Of a stretch of 64,000 nucleotides of DNA, positions 27,132 to 35,753 are shown in pieces (the stretch's first letter is position 1; each line of letters begins with the position of its first letter). Origin of the DNA: DAISKN01 sp963716925 (GTDB lineage: Bacteria > Acidobacteriota > Vicinamibacteria > Marinacidobacterales > SMYC01); assembly GCA_963716925.1 (NCBI GenBank), contig CAVQUX010000014.1, positions 558,001 through 622,000 of the forward strand, written 5' to 3'. The position numbers and the translations under genes were made by a program. The notes under the pieces were generated by a model, which saw only the letters and a list, made by a program, of their open reading frames with translations, ran no database searches and had not been told where the DNA came from.

Positions 27132-27182
27132 ATGACTGTGAAAACTCGAATTCGAGCGGGAGACGGCGGGAAAAAGTTCTAA
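27132..27182 (+). CDS. 16-residue peptide with its own promoter, RBS and terminator
   Basis: The ATG at 27132 is preceded by AAGGGAGGAG at the right distance. The product is MTVKTRIRAGDGGKKF, a basic Gly-rich peptide ending at TAA (27180-27182). The predicted transcript is about 155 bases, bounded by a near-consensus promoter and a perfect terminator, so this is a dedicated mini-operon. The run AAAAA at 27171 matters: with four A the frame would instead end at the TAG at 27208, giving a 25-residue peptide that stops right at the terminator stem. Homopolymer errors are frequent in this contig, so either form is possible. Function unknown; it may be a peptide, a leader, or a small RNA with an incidental frame. 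Confidence 0.6.
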   Translation: MTVKTRIRAGDGGKKF

Positions 27183-27209
27183 GCCTTATCCCATCGATCT
27201 TGTTTCTTA

Positions 27210-27241
27210 GAAGAGCGGCTTCGCGCCGCTCTTCTTTTTTT
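27210..27241 (+). terminator. rho-independent terminator
   Basis: A perfect 10-bp stem, GAAGAGCGGC (27210-27219) and GCCGCTCTTC (27225-27234), closed by loop TTCGC and followed by seven T. It is directional for plus-strand transcription, because the minus strand lacks a T-run after the stem. It terminates the 27132 mini-gene. The stop codon of the opposing TPR gene lies inside its T-run. Confidence 0.9.
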
Positions 27242-29612
27242 AGGGAGTGGGTTTTGCGCGCTGATCGACAAGCCACGACTCCATTTCACTCGAGCGCCTT
27301 CGTTCCTCAGTTGCTCGCTTCGTTTCACCCTGTTCTTCCAGCAATTGAGCAGACAGGTTATACGCCCTTGTTAGAAGGGGTCTTCCTCCGTACCCTTCCG
27401 CCAGCCTGATCGCCTTGTCGAGAGTGGAACGGGCGGAGCTCACGTCCCCCTGCGCATAGAACGATTCCGATAACACCAACGACGCTTCAGCCTCGATGAT
27501 CGGCAGCCGGTGACTGGCTGCCTCCCTGACCGTAGCGTCGAGAATTGAGACTGCCGCCGCTGCCTTCCCCAGACTCTGCTCCGCCTTCCCAATCCTGACT
27601 CGAGTTTCCAGGGCGAGAACGGGATCCGTGCCTTTTTGTTTGCTTGCCGCGTCCCAGTAGTTGAGAGCTTCTCGCAAGTCACCGCGAGCCTGAGCGACCT
27701 CGCCCTCGACGAAATGAAGAAGGGCGCCGAGGTCGTGGCTCTTCATTCTTGAGAGGGCCTCTAGCGCGGATTCGACTTCTATTCGCGCCCCAGGAGCGTC
27801 ACCCGCCGCCGCCAGCAACCGCGCATCGAGCATGTGGGTTATGGCAGTGAGGCGTGGCTGCCCAAGCCCACCTGAAAGCTCTTTGCTCTCGTCAATCTCT
27901 TCCCGAGCCTCCCTGAGACGGCCCTGGTTCAAGTAAACGAGAAATAGAGCGTTATGCGCGTCTGCCGCGCCCGCGAGATTATCGGCCTCTCGACATGCTG
28001 AGACCGCGTTGAGGAAAGCCGTGATCGCCTCGTTCAACGCTCCCTTCGCAAACAAAACCTGTCCCTCACGCAAGAAATTGAGACCACGCTCCTTTGGATC
28101 TTTGGAGATCGCGATGTGAACTTTGGCTTGTTCCAGGTACACCATCGCATCGGCGTATTTTCCCATCGAGGCGTAAAGGTGACCTATATGGTTCAAACGA
28201 TCCGCGAGCTCCGTATGCTCCTTTCTCTCCCACTCGATTTCCAGAGATTGACGAGCGATCTCGAGGGCTTTCTCAAGATCACCGGAACGTTCGGAAACGA
28301 TGCTCAGATTGGTGAGCGCGAAGGACTCCATTGTGGAATTCCCCGTACGCCCGGGAGAGTGCCAGACCCTCTTCCAGCGATGCCCGCGCCCGGTCGAGGT
28401 CCCCCTCATTGAGATACAGTTTCGCGAGGTTGGTCAGCGCGGCTGTTATACCCCGTTCGTCGTTGGCTTTCCTGCGATACTCAAGCGATTTTTCGAGATG
28501 GCCAAGGGCATCGTCCGGTCGCCCGGAGTCGAGATGGGCAACGCCCAGGATTGAGTGGATCATTCCCATCGTCTCCGGGTCGTTTTCGAAGCTGGCCGGA
28601 CTGAAGCCCCTCGCTGAGAACGGAGATCGCTTCTTCGCGACGACTGGATAGCACGAGCATGCGTCCGAGACCGAGCAACGCAGCCCCATACTGGGGTGCC
28701 AGGTCCAGGACTCTTCGGTATTCGGCGGCCGCCTCGTCAACGCCTCCCCGAGTCTCCAGTGAGCTCGCGAGGTTCAGAAGGATGCCCGGATCACCGGGGT
28801 ACAGTCGAGCAATTCACGATAGCTCGAGACCGCGGCGTCAGGATCATCCTCTATTTGAGAGGCGATGGCATGAATCTGATAGCGCTCGCCAGATCGGAAG
28901 AGGATTCGCTTCCTCCGTCGCTCGCGCGCGCCGGACATAATGACTCGCGGCACGTCATCGCCGAGATTGAAATGAGCTTGCGCGAGCTTGGCATGCGCCA
29001 TGGCGAAGGTCGGATCGACCCGTGGCTCCTCGAAGAGCGATATCGCCATTTGGTTCGCGCCTTTGTGAAGCTCCTGCATGCCCTGGTGATAGGTGCGGAA
29101 GGCTTCGAGCGAGGAAGTCGATACTTCTGCCAGCGGACGATTGCTCTCGCTCGGAGGGGTCGACCTCGAGCGCCGTCGACAATCTCGTCGTGATTTCGTC
29201 GACTGAAGCGAAGACTGCGGCGCTGGTTCCGTCAACTTTTATCGGGGTAGTCGAATCCCTGCCGGGAGTTCCTGAGAGTCAGGTCGACGCGAAGTCGCCC
29301 TTCAGCCTCGATGAACCTTCCGTACAGGGCGAAATTTGCGCCTCGACATTTTCGAGATCACCTGAATCGACTGCAGATCGAATCGACTCTGCCGCTCTTT
29401 ACCGAGCTCTTCCAGGATTCGTGCGATTCGTTCGGCCAAAACGGGCCGCAGGGCACCGCGACTGAGACATGTCGGTTATGAGCATCTCCGGGATGCCGTA
29501 CTCCATCCACGCGAGCTCGGGGTTCCCCGTCATGTTGTGAAACGGCAGAATCGCGATGGTGGTCACCGGAACGTCCGCCTGGACTTCCCCGCTCGGGCTT
29601 CTCAGAGGACCC
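27240..29612 (-). pseudogene. C-terminal TolB-like/TPR part of the kinase gene, multiply frameshifted
   Basis: Read together with the kinase upstream this forms one protein of about 1,160 residues. It has a TolB/FlgO-like segment (VTTIAILPFHNMTGNPELAW) and then about twelve TPR units, of which the last ten (27240-28409) are in one open frame. I count six or so frame changes between 29610 and 28330. Three I resolved are homopolymer events: GGGG to GGG near 29613, an extra C in CCC near 29455, and an extra G near 28333. Each correction rejoins recognisable TPR or TolB sequence. I therefore suspect sequence error, although genuine decay cannot be excluded from the sequence alone. Confidence 0.65.
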
Positions 29613-30750
29613 ACACGCCGAGACTGATCGAGCCCAGAAGAACCGCGGCAATCCAGCCCTTCCGGCGAAGGACCGCCTTGCGGGTCCGGAGGAAGAGCGA
29701 GCTGTCGACCTGCTCCCGCTCCAGGTCCTGGAGGACTTCTTCCGCCGTCTTGTAGCGGAGGTCCGGGTCGACCTCCATGAGCTTGAGGATGATGCGCTCG
29801 AGGTACGGCGGGATCTGGGGGTTGAGCGTCCTCGGCGGAGTCGGCTTCACCTGGAGACGGGCGACGACCTTGGAGATCGCGGTGTCGCCTTTGAAAGGGA
29901 CGTCGCCGGTGAGGAGCTCGTAGAGGATGATTCCGGCGGAGTAGAGGTCGGACTGGGCGTTCGTGGTCTCGCCCTTGACCTGCTCCGGGGAAATGTAGTC
30001 CGGGGTCCCCATCATCTCGCCCGAGCCCGTCAGGGTCGCGGTGTCGGCCGTACGGGCGATGCCGAAGTCCATGATGCGGAGGAGGCCGTCCCGGTCGACC
30101 ATGATGTTCTGGGGCTTCAAATCCCGGTGGACGACTCCCTGGCTGTGGGCCTCGGCGAGCCCCGAGAGCATCTGCTTCATGAAGGAGATGGCCTCCTTCG
30201 TCGGAATGGTCTTCTTCTCTTGCAGGAGATCCCGGAGGCTCTGTCCTTCGACGAGCTCCATGGTGAAGAACTTGACACCGCCTTCGGCCTCGCCGAGGTC
30301 GTAGATGCGGACGACGTTCTTGTGGGTGATCTTGCGCGCGAGGATCAGCTCCTGCTTGAAGCGCTTGAGGACCTCCGGTCCCCTCCCTTTCTCGGTGCGG
30401 ATGGTCTTCAGGGCCACGGGGCGATCGAGCTCGAGGTCGAGGGCCTTGTACACCCGTCCCATGCCTCCTTCACCCAGTTTCTCCAGGACCTGGTAGCGGT
30501 TCCCGAAGCGGAAGAGTCTGGGGAGATCGCCGCTGTACTGGGTATCCGTGGGAAGCCGGGTGAAGCCGTCTCCGGAATCCGAGCCGCCGTTCGTTCCTTG
30601 AACGGAGAGGTCCGTTCCGACCGCCTTGATGGGATCGGTCCTCTCGTCGCTCGAAGGGTTCGAACGGAATACGTCGACCAACAACGCCTCGCAGTGCGAG
30701 CACTCGACGCGATCGGAGGCGTTGGCGCGGCCGCAGGAAGGACAATCCAC
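29602..30750 (-). CDS. Ser/Thr protein kinase with N-terminal zinc ribbon
   Basis: The intact N-terminal part of the kinase-TPR gene. Residues 2-23 form a zinc ribbon (CPSCGR...CSHCEALL). The Hanks-type kinase domain (about 85-340) has GEGGMGRVYKA, the ATP Lys in VALKTI, HRDLKPQNIMVD, the DFGIA Mg loop and SPEQVKGE. A juxtamembrane Arg/Lys stretch and one helix (WIAAVLLGSISLGVWVL) end the frame at 29602. The next base restores the continuing TolB-like/TPR part. I chose the GTG at 30750, just before the zinc ribbon and with GGGGGT upstream; the open frame extends to 30822. It is divergent from the PHP hydrolase gene. Confidence 0.88.
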   Translation of the reverse strand: MDCPSCGRANASDRVECSHCEALLVDVFRSNPSSDERTDPIKAVGTDLSVQGTNGGSDSGDGFTRLPTDTQYSGDLPRLFRFGNRYQVLEKLGEGGMGRVYKALDLELDRPVALKTIRTEKGRGPEVLKRFKQELILARKITHKNVVRIYDLGEAEGGVKFFTMELVEGQSLRDLLQEKKTIPTKEAISFMKQMLSGLAEAHSQGVVHRDLKPQNIMVDRDGLLRIMDFGIARTADTATLTGSGEMMGTPDYISPEQVKGETTNAQSDLYSAGIILYELLTGDVPFKGDTAISKVVARLQVKPTPPRTLNPQIPPYLERIILKLMEVDPDLRYKTAEEVLQDLEREQVDSSLFLRTRKAVLRRKGWIAAVLLGSISLGVWVL

Positions 30751-30769
30751 CGGAGCGACCCCCAGATTC

Positions 30770-30798
30770 TTGCTAATTGTGATCGATACAACTATTCT
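30770..30798 (+). promoter_or_regulatory. putative sigma-70 promoter for the PHP hydrolase
   Basis: TTGCTA (30770-30775), a 17-base spacer and TATTCT (30793-30798), ending 45 bases before the ATG at 30843. It lies in the short divergent gap between the kinase and hydrolase starts. No strong ribosome binding site is seen. Confidence 0.45.
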
Positions 30799-30842
30799 GC
30801 GGGGCGCTTTCGGGAAAATCAACCCGATTTCATCAGAAAACC

Positions 30843-32102
30843 ATGCGCATTCCGCTGATTTCGATGGCCTTCGTCCTGGCCCTCCTGGTGTCGTCCGCCT
30901 GTCAGAAGCCCCAACCGCCGGCGCCCGCCGTACCCTGGTGGAAGGGAAACCTCCACACGCACTCCCTCTGGAGCGACGGGGATGACTTCCCCGAAATGGT
31001 CATCGACGGGTACAAGAAGGCGCGGTACGACTTCCTGGCACTCTCCGACCACAACGTCCTCGCCGAAGGCGAGCGGTTCGTGGAGACGGACCCGGCGATC
31101 CTTGCCGACTACCGGGCTCGTTTCGGCGACGACTGGGTCGAGACGGCGGAGGACGGCCGGGTGAGGCTCAAGACGTTCGAGGAGTACCGGTCTCTTTTCG
31201 AGGAGGAGTCGAAGTTCCTTCTCATCCAGAGCGAGGAGATCACCGACCGGTTCGAGGAGAAGCCTCTCCACGTGAACGCCACCAACGTGAAAGAGGTCAT
31301 CGAGCCCCAGGGAGGGGGAAGCGTGCGCGAGGTCCTGCAGAGGAACGTCGACGCCGTCCTCGAACAGCGGGCGAGGACCGGAGAGCTCATGTTCCCCCAC
31401 GTGAACCACCCGAACTTCGGCTGGGCGGTCAAAGTGGAGGACCTGATCGCACTCCGGGGCGAGAAGTTCTTCGAGGTCTATAACGGACATCCCCTGGTCC
31501 ACAACGAAGGCGACGAGCTCCGGCCGAGCACGGAGAGAATGTGGGACATCCTGCTCGCGGAGAGACTCGCAGGCGGCGAGGGCGTGATGTACGGGATCGC
31601 CGTCGACGACGCGCACAACTACCGCGCCCTCGATTCGAAGCACCCGAACCCCTTCCGCGGATGGGTCCGCGTGCGAGCTCGGGAGCTCTCGGCCGCGGCC
31701 CTCATCGAGGGCATGGAGCGCGGGGACTTCTACGGCTCGTCGGGAGTGGAGCTCGAAGACGTTCTCGTAAATGGCGAGGGACTGTCGCTTCGCATTCGCG
31801 CCGAGGAGGGCGTCCAGTACCGTACCGTCTTCACCGGAACCCGGCGAGGATACGACCGATCGACCGAAGAGGTGACCGCAGCTGAGAACGAAGAGAACGA
31901 AGACGCGGCCGTCCTGCGGCGGTACAGCGCCGACATCGGAGAGACTCTGGCCGAAGTCGAGGGGCCGGATCCGAGCTACCGCTTCCAGGGCGACGAGATG
32001 TACGTCCGGGCGAAGGTGATGTCGACGAAGCTCAAGACGAACCCCTACCACGAGGGGGAGTACGAAGCCGCTTGGGTGCAGCCGGTCGTTCCCACGCGCT
32101 GA
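30843..32102 (+). CDS. PHP-domain metal hydrolase, lipoprotein
   Basis: A 419-residue protein with a lipoprotein signal (VLALLVSSACQK, residues 10-21) followed by a PHP (polymerase and histidinol phosphatase) domain. The metal motifs are GNLHTHSLWSDG (about 37-48), FLALSDHN (about 67-74), MFPHVNHPNF and GIAVDDAHNY. Exported PHP hydrolases of this kind are probable phosphoesterases, but the substrate is unknown. The region after residue 300 is a beta-rich C-domain. It is followed after 21 bases by the zinc-finger gene, so the two may be co-transcribed. Confidence 0.88.
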   Translation: MRIPLISMAFVLALLVSSACQKPQPPAPAVPWWKGNLHTHSLWSDGDDFPEMVIDGYKKARYDFLALSDHNVLAEGERFVETDPAILADYRARFGDDWVETAEDGRVRLKTFEEYRSLFEEESKFLLIQSEEITDRFEEKPLHVNATNVKEVIEPQGGGSVREVLQRNVDAVLEQRARTGELMFPHVNHPNFGWAVKVEDLIALRGEKFFEVYNGHPLVHNEGDELRPSTERMWDILLAERLAGGEGVMYGIAVDDAHNYRALDSKHPNPFRGWVRVRARELSAAALIEGMERGDFYGSSGVELEDVLVNGEGLSLRIRAEEGVQYRTVFTGTRRGYDRSTEEVTAAENEENEDAAVLRRYSADIGETLAEVEGPDPSYRFQGDEMYVRAKVMSTKLKTNPYHEGEYEAAWVQPVVPTR

Positions 32103-32123
32103 GTTCGCTAATATTGATACAAG

Positions 32124-32774
32124 ATGGCTGAAGAAACGCCTACTCCTCCCCCGGCCGCGGCCGAACCGCAGGCGCCCTATGTCATCGAGGGCGCTCGCTC
32201 GAGCCGCGCCAAGTGCAAGACCTGCCGCAAGACGATCGACAAGGGCATCCTCCGCATCGGGATCCTCATCGAAGGACCCTACGGCATCGGCTACCTCTGG
32301 CATCATCTGACCTGCGCCGCCAAGAGGCGCCTCGACGACGTCGAGGAAGCCTACGCCTCGGAGGCCTGGAAAGCGGCGAAGGAGCCGCCTTCGAACGTCC
32401 CCACCATCGAGGAGCTCCGAAAAGTCAACGAGGAAGCGGAGGAGAAGCGGCAGTCGCGGCCGAAGCTCCCTTTCGCCGAGGTCGACCCTTCGGGGCGGGC
32501 GAAGTGCAAGCAGTGCGGGGAGGTCATGGAGAAGGGGAGCCTCCGGGTGGTCCTCGGCCGCGAGGTCGAGTTCGGAAGCCAGTACCGCACGATGCCCATC
32601 CAGGTGCACCCGGCCTGCGTCGCCGCCGAAATCGAGCGCGAGGACTGCGCCACCGAATCGGCGGGATTCGCGGAAGCGATCCGGGCGAACAGCCAGGGCC
32701 TCACCTCCGAGCAGATCGACGCGGTCCTCGAAGCGGTGGGAGAGCTTTCGGAAGAGGAAGCCCCGCCCTTCTAG
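32124..32774 (+). CDS. protein with two PARP-type zinc fingers
   Basis: A 216-residue protein that I read as two PARP-type zinc fingers. The first (25-66) has RAKCKTCRKTIDKGILRIG and then WHHLTCA, with ligands Cys31, Cys34, His61 and Cys64. The second (120-168) has SGRAKCKQCGEVMEKGSLRV and VHPACV, with Cys128, Cys131, His162 and Cys165. This Cys-x2-Cys ... His-x2-Cys pattern and the K-G-x-L-R-I core are those of the nick-sensing fingers of eukaryotic PARP-1 and DNA ligase III. No ADP-ribosyltransferase or ligase domain is attached. A Glu-rich helical linker joins them. The tRNA nucleotidyltransferase begins 8 bases downstream, so the genes are probably co-transcribed. Confidence 0.85.
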   Translation: MAEETPTPPPAAAEPQAPYVIEGARSSRAKCKTCRKTIDKGILRIGILIEGPYGIGYLWHHLTCAAKRRLDDVEEAYASEAWKAAKEPPSNVPTIEELRKVNEEAEEKRQSRPKLPFAEVDPSGRAKCKQCGEVMEKGSLRVVLGREVEFGSQYRTMPIQVHPACVAAEIEREDCATESAGFAEAIRANSQGLTSEQIDAVLEAVGELSEEEAPPF

Positions 32775-32781
32775 GTGATCG

Positions 32782-34152
32782 TTGAGTATCGAAGTAGCCC
32801 GGCGCGTGGCGGAGACGGTCGCGCGCGAAGGCGGGCGCGCCCTCCTCGTCGGCGGCTACGTCCGCGATCGGCTTCTCGGCATCGAGTCCAAGGATCTCGA
32901 TATCGAAGTCTTCGGCCTTTCCTTCGAAGAGCTCGAGCGGCTTCTCTCGACTCTCGGAGAAGTGATTCATATCGGGAGGGCCTTCGGCGTTTTCCGGGTC
33001 AAGGGCCTCGACATCGACTTCTCCCTCCCCCGGCGCGACAGCAAAATCCGCCCCGGCCACACCGGGTTCGAGGTTTCGTACGACCCCGGGATGACGTTCG
33101 CCGAGGCGGCGCGCCGGCGCGACCTCACGATGAACGCCATCGGCCTCGATCCTGTGACGCTCGAGTACCTCGATCCCCATGGGGGCAGGAGGGACCTGAG
33201 AGAAAAGCGCCTCCGCGCGACCGACCCCGTTCACTTTCCTGAAGACCCGCTCCGGGGGCTCCGGGTCGCGGGGTTCGCGGCCCGCTTCGAAATGGCGCCC
33301 GACGAGGAGCTGAAGAAGCTCTGCTCGGAGCTCGACCTCTCGGAGCTTTCGGCGGAGCGTGTCTTCGGCGAGCTCGAGAAGCTCCTCCTTCGAAGCGAGA
33401 AGCCCTCGATAGGATTCGAGCTCCTGCGGGAAACGAGGCTCCTCCGCTTCTTTCCCGAGGTCGAGGCTCTCGTCGGGGTTCCGCAGGAGCCCGACTGGCA
33501 CCCCGAAGGCGACGTCTGGATTCACACCATGATGGTCCTGGACGAAGCGGCGAAGCTCCGGACGGGGAGTGCCGAGGACGATCTCGCGCTCATGTACGGA
33601 GCGCTCGCCCACGATTTCGGAAAGCCGGCGACGACGCGAACGATCGGGGGAAGAATCACTTCCTACGAGCACGACGTCAAGGGCGTCGCCATCGCAGAGG
33701 CCTTTCTCGAGAAGCTCCGGGCACCCGGAGAGCTCACGAAGAAAGTGGAGGCCCTCGTGCGCCATCACCTGGCGCCCGCGCTCTTCCACAAGAACGGCGC
33801 CACCGCGAAGGCCTACCGGCGTCTGGCTCGCGACCTCGACGCCTCGGGGGTGAGGCCGGACCTCCTCCTCCGGGTCGCGACCGCCGACCACCTCGGACGC
33901 ACCACCGACGATGCGTTCGCGAGGAGATTTCCGTCAGGCGATCATTTCGAGAAGATGATGGAGTCGCTCGAGCTCACGGTGGAGGCTCCGAAAGACGTCG
34001 TCCTCGGGCGGCACCTCATCGCGCGGGGACTCGAGCCGGGACCGGAGTTCGGCCGCCTCCTCGCGGAGTGCCGCGACGTGCAGGACGAAACCGGCTGGGA
34101 CGACCCGGAGAGAATTCTCGACCGGGTTCTTGGATTGCCCCCGAACGGGTAG
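32782..34152 (+). CDS. tRNA nucleotidyltransferase/poly(A) polymerase family with HD domain
   Basis: A 456-residue class II nucleotidyltransferase. The N-terminal catalytic head has GGYVRDRLLG (residues 24-33) and the metal pair Asp38/Asp40 in KDLDIEVFG. RRRDLTMNAI and DPLRGLRVAGF follow in the expected order for CCA-adding enzymes or bacterial poly(A) polymerase. An HD phosphohydrolase domain follows (His in DVWIHTMMV about 248, AHDFGKP about 275), as in E. coli CCA. It uses a TTG start at 32782 just after the zinc-finger gene. CCA addition versus A-addition cannot be told from sequence alone. Confidence 0.9.
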   Translation: MSIEVARRVAETVAREGGRALLVGGYVRDRLLGIESKDLDIEVFGLSFEELERLLSTLGEVIHIGRAFGVFRVKGLDIDFSLPRRDSKIRPGHTGFEVSYDPGMTFAEAARRRDLTMNAIGLDPVTLEYLDPHGGRRDLREKRLRATDPVHFPEDPLRGLRVAGFAARFEMAPDEELKKLCSELDLSELSAERVFGELEKLLLRSEKPSIGFELLRETRLLRFFPEVEALVGVPQEPDWHPEGDVWIHTMMVLDEAAKLRTGSAEDDLALMYGALAHDFGKPATTRTIGGRITSYEHDVKGVAIAEAFLEKLRAPGELTKKVEALVRHHLAPALFHKNGATAKAYRRLARDLDASGVRPDLLLRVATADHLGRTTDDAFARRFPSGDHFEKMMESLELTVEAPKDVVLGRHLIARGLEPGPEFGRLLAECRDVQDETGWDDPERILDRVLGLPPNG

Positions 34153-34176
34153 AACGTGTAGAATACTCTGGTATTC
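34135..34176 (+). promoter_or_regulatory. putative promoter with overlapping dyad, MazEF-like operon
   Basis: TTGCCC at 34135-34140, an 18-base spacer and TAGAAT at 34159-34164 form a plausible promoter. The perfect inverted repeat GAATACTCTGGTATTC (34161-34176) overlaps the -10 and lies 14 bases upstream of the antitoxin ATG. Antitoxins of this kind bind such dyads to repress their own operon. Confidence 0.5.
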
Positions 34177-34190
34177 CGTGTGGTATTGCT

Positions 34191-34436
34191 ATGGCTTCTA
34201 TCAAAATCGGAGTTTCGCTGCCCGAGAACCTGGTTGAGTTCGCGGACGACGAAGCCCAGCGTCGCGGGACCACGCGCTCAGGTCTTCTTGCCTCGCTGCT
34301 CGAAGCGGAGAGAATTCGCGAGCAAACACGGCGCTACCTCGACCAGCACGGCTGGGACGTCGCCGATGACGAAGAGTCGTGGCGGGAGTATCAGCGCCGC
34401 AGAATGGCTGAGGAATACCGTGACGATGAGTGGTGA
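34191..34436 (+). CDS. ribbon-helix-helix antitoxin, MazE-like
   Basis: An 81-residue protein with an N-terminal ribbon-helix-helix fold (MASIKIGVSLPENLVEFADD, then a helix through residue 45) and an acidic, Arg/Glu-rich tail that would wrap the toxin. Its stop lies 11 bases inside the toxin frame. The ATG at 34191 follows the dyad at 34161. The longer frame from 34068 is a shadow of the tRNA nucleotidyltransferase end. Confidence 0.85.
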   Translation: MASIKIGVSLPENLVEFADDEAQRRGTTRSGLLASLLEAERIREQTRRYLDQHGWDVADDEESWREYQRRRMAEEYRDDEW

Positions 34437-34758
34437 ACCACATCCTCGTCGTGGCGAGATCTGGTGGGTGAGAGTCGACAAGCTGCGACCGGCGGTCGTT
34501 GTGCAAACGGACCGAGTCATCGATCCACGCGTACGCTCATTTCTGGTTGTCCCTGTCACCAGTCGAGTGAATCTAGAAGGACTGCCCGGAAACGTCCGCC
34601 TCGAGCGGAGAATCACGGGACTCTCGAAAACTTCGGTCGCGAACCTGTACGATATCCAGAAGGTGTTTCGCTCCGACTTCGTCGAGAACGTGGGACGATT
34701 GCCCGCCGACTCCCTCAAGACGATCGACGAGGGCCTGAGGCTGGTTCTGGAGCTTTGA
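34426..34758 (+). CDS. MazF/PemK family toxin (endoribonuclease)
   Basis: A 110-residue MazF-type toxin: HPRRGEIWWVRVDK, RPAVVVQTD, LVVPVTSRV and GLSKTSVANLYDIQKV mark the SH3-like beta barrel and the conserved Arg, Thr and Ser used in RNA cleavage. The first loop is shorter than in typical MazF. It overlaps the antitoxin by 11 bases, as in most such modules, and ends 8 bases before a TPR gene. It should act as an mRNA interferase restrained by the antitoxin. Confidence 0.9.
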   Translation: MSGEPHPRRGEIWWVRVDKLRPAVVVQTDRVIDPRVRSFLVVPVTSRVNLEGLPGNVRLERRITGLSKTSVANLYDIQKVFRSDFVENVGRLPADSLKTIDEGLRLVLEL

Positions 34759-34765
34759 GAGTGCC

Positions 34766-35744
34766 TTGAAGAACCTTCTGCTGGCTGTCCTCCTTGCCGG
34801 AGCTCCGGGCGCGGGGTCGGAGAACCCCGAGGCACGCGCTCTCTACGAGCAGGCTCTCGCGTCCTTTCAAACGCGCACCCGGGAAGGGCTCGAAGAGGGC
34901 CGTCTTCTGTTCCAGGAGGCGGCGTCGCTCGACCCGGGATTCGCCGAGGCCCACGCGGGAGTCGCCGACGCCTCTTGTCTACTCGCCCTCTACGGATACG
35001 AAGCGCCTCTCGAGGTGATGCCCCGGGCTCGCGAGGCGGCGCTCGAAGCGATTCGTCTGGAGCCTTCGCTCGCGAAGGCCCATGCGTCTCTTGGGCTCGT
35101 CCGCTACCTCTATGAATGGAGCTTTGACGAGGCGGAGTCGAGCTTCGAGAAGGCGATAGCACTCGACCCCGCCTATCCTTCCGCCCATCACTGGTTCGCG
35201 ATGATGCTCATGGCGACCGGCCGCTACGAGGAGAGCCTCGAGCAGATCGAAAAAGCGAGGGCCCTCGAGCCCGATTCCGCGCTCTACGACGTGAAGCGGG
35301 GCACGATCCTGATAGCCGGAGGCAGGCTCGACGAAGCGGAAGCGCACCTGCGGGCGGTTCTCGAGCGGCGTCCCGAATCTCCTCTGGCCCGGCGCGAGCT
35401 CGGGCTCGTGGAGCTGGTCCGCGGCCGGCCGGATGCGGCGGGCCTTCTTCTCGACTCGTCGGAGCCGGCCTATGCCCTGGTCCTCAGTCGGTTGGGCCGG
35501 AAGAGCGAGGCTCGAGAGATGCTCGAAACGCTCCGCGACCTTCAGTCCTCGAGCTACGTCTCTCCCGTCGACTTCGCCGTGATCTACGCCGGCCTCGGGG
35601 AGACGGGCGCGGCGCTCGACGAGATCGAACGCGCGTTCGAGATTCGAGACGCGGCGCTGGTGTATCTCCGGACCCAGCCGGGACTCGCCCCCCTTCGCTC
35701 CGAGGCACGCTTCCAGGCAGATCTTGAAGCGCATGGGAATTTGA
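34766..35744 (+). CDS. secreted TPR protein
   Basis: A protein of about 325 residues with an N-terminal signal peptide (LLLAVLLAGAPGAGS, residues 3-17) and seven or so TPR units. Repeats such as EALRLEP-type helices and AIALDPAYPSAHHWFAM are clear. It starts at a TTG with GAGAG upstream. The open frame runs on to 36082, but that part is out of register with the downstream esterase gene. Removing one A from GAAGCGC near 35727 gives the family-typical ending DLERMGI and a stop at 35742-35744. I therefore end it there. These TPR proteins often accompany kinase-TPR or peptidase genes in Acidobacteriota, but no partner is obvious. Confidence 0.7.
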
Positions 35745-35753
35745 GGTGTGATG

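Noticed and set aside
27044..27409. Plus-strand ORF MGLTPRWVPT... across the promoter and terminator
   Set aside because: It runs through a promoter, a ribosome binding site and a perfect terminator and continues antisense to the TPR gene. The 16-codon frame fits the signals better.
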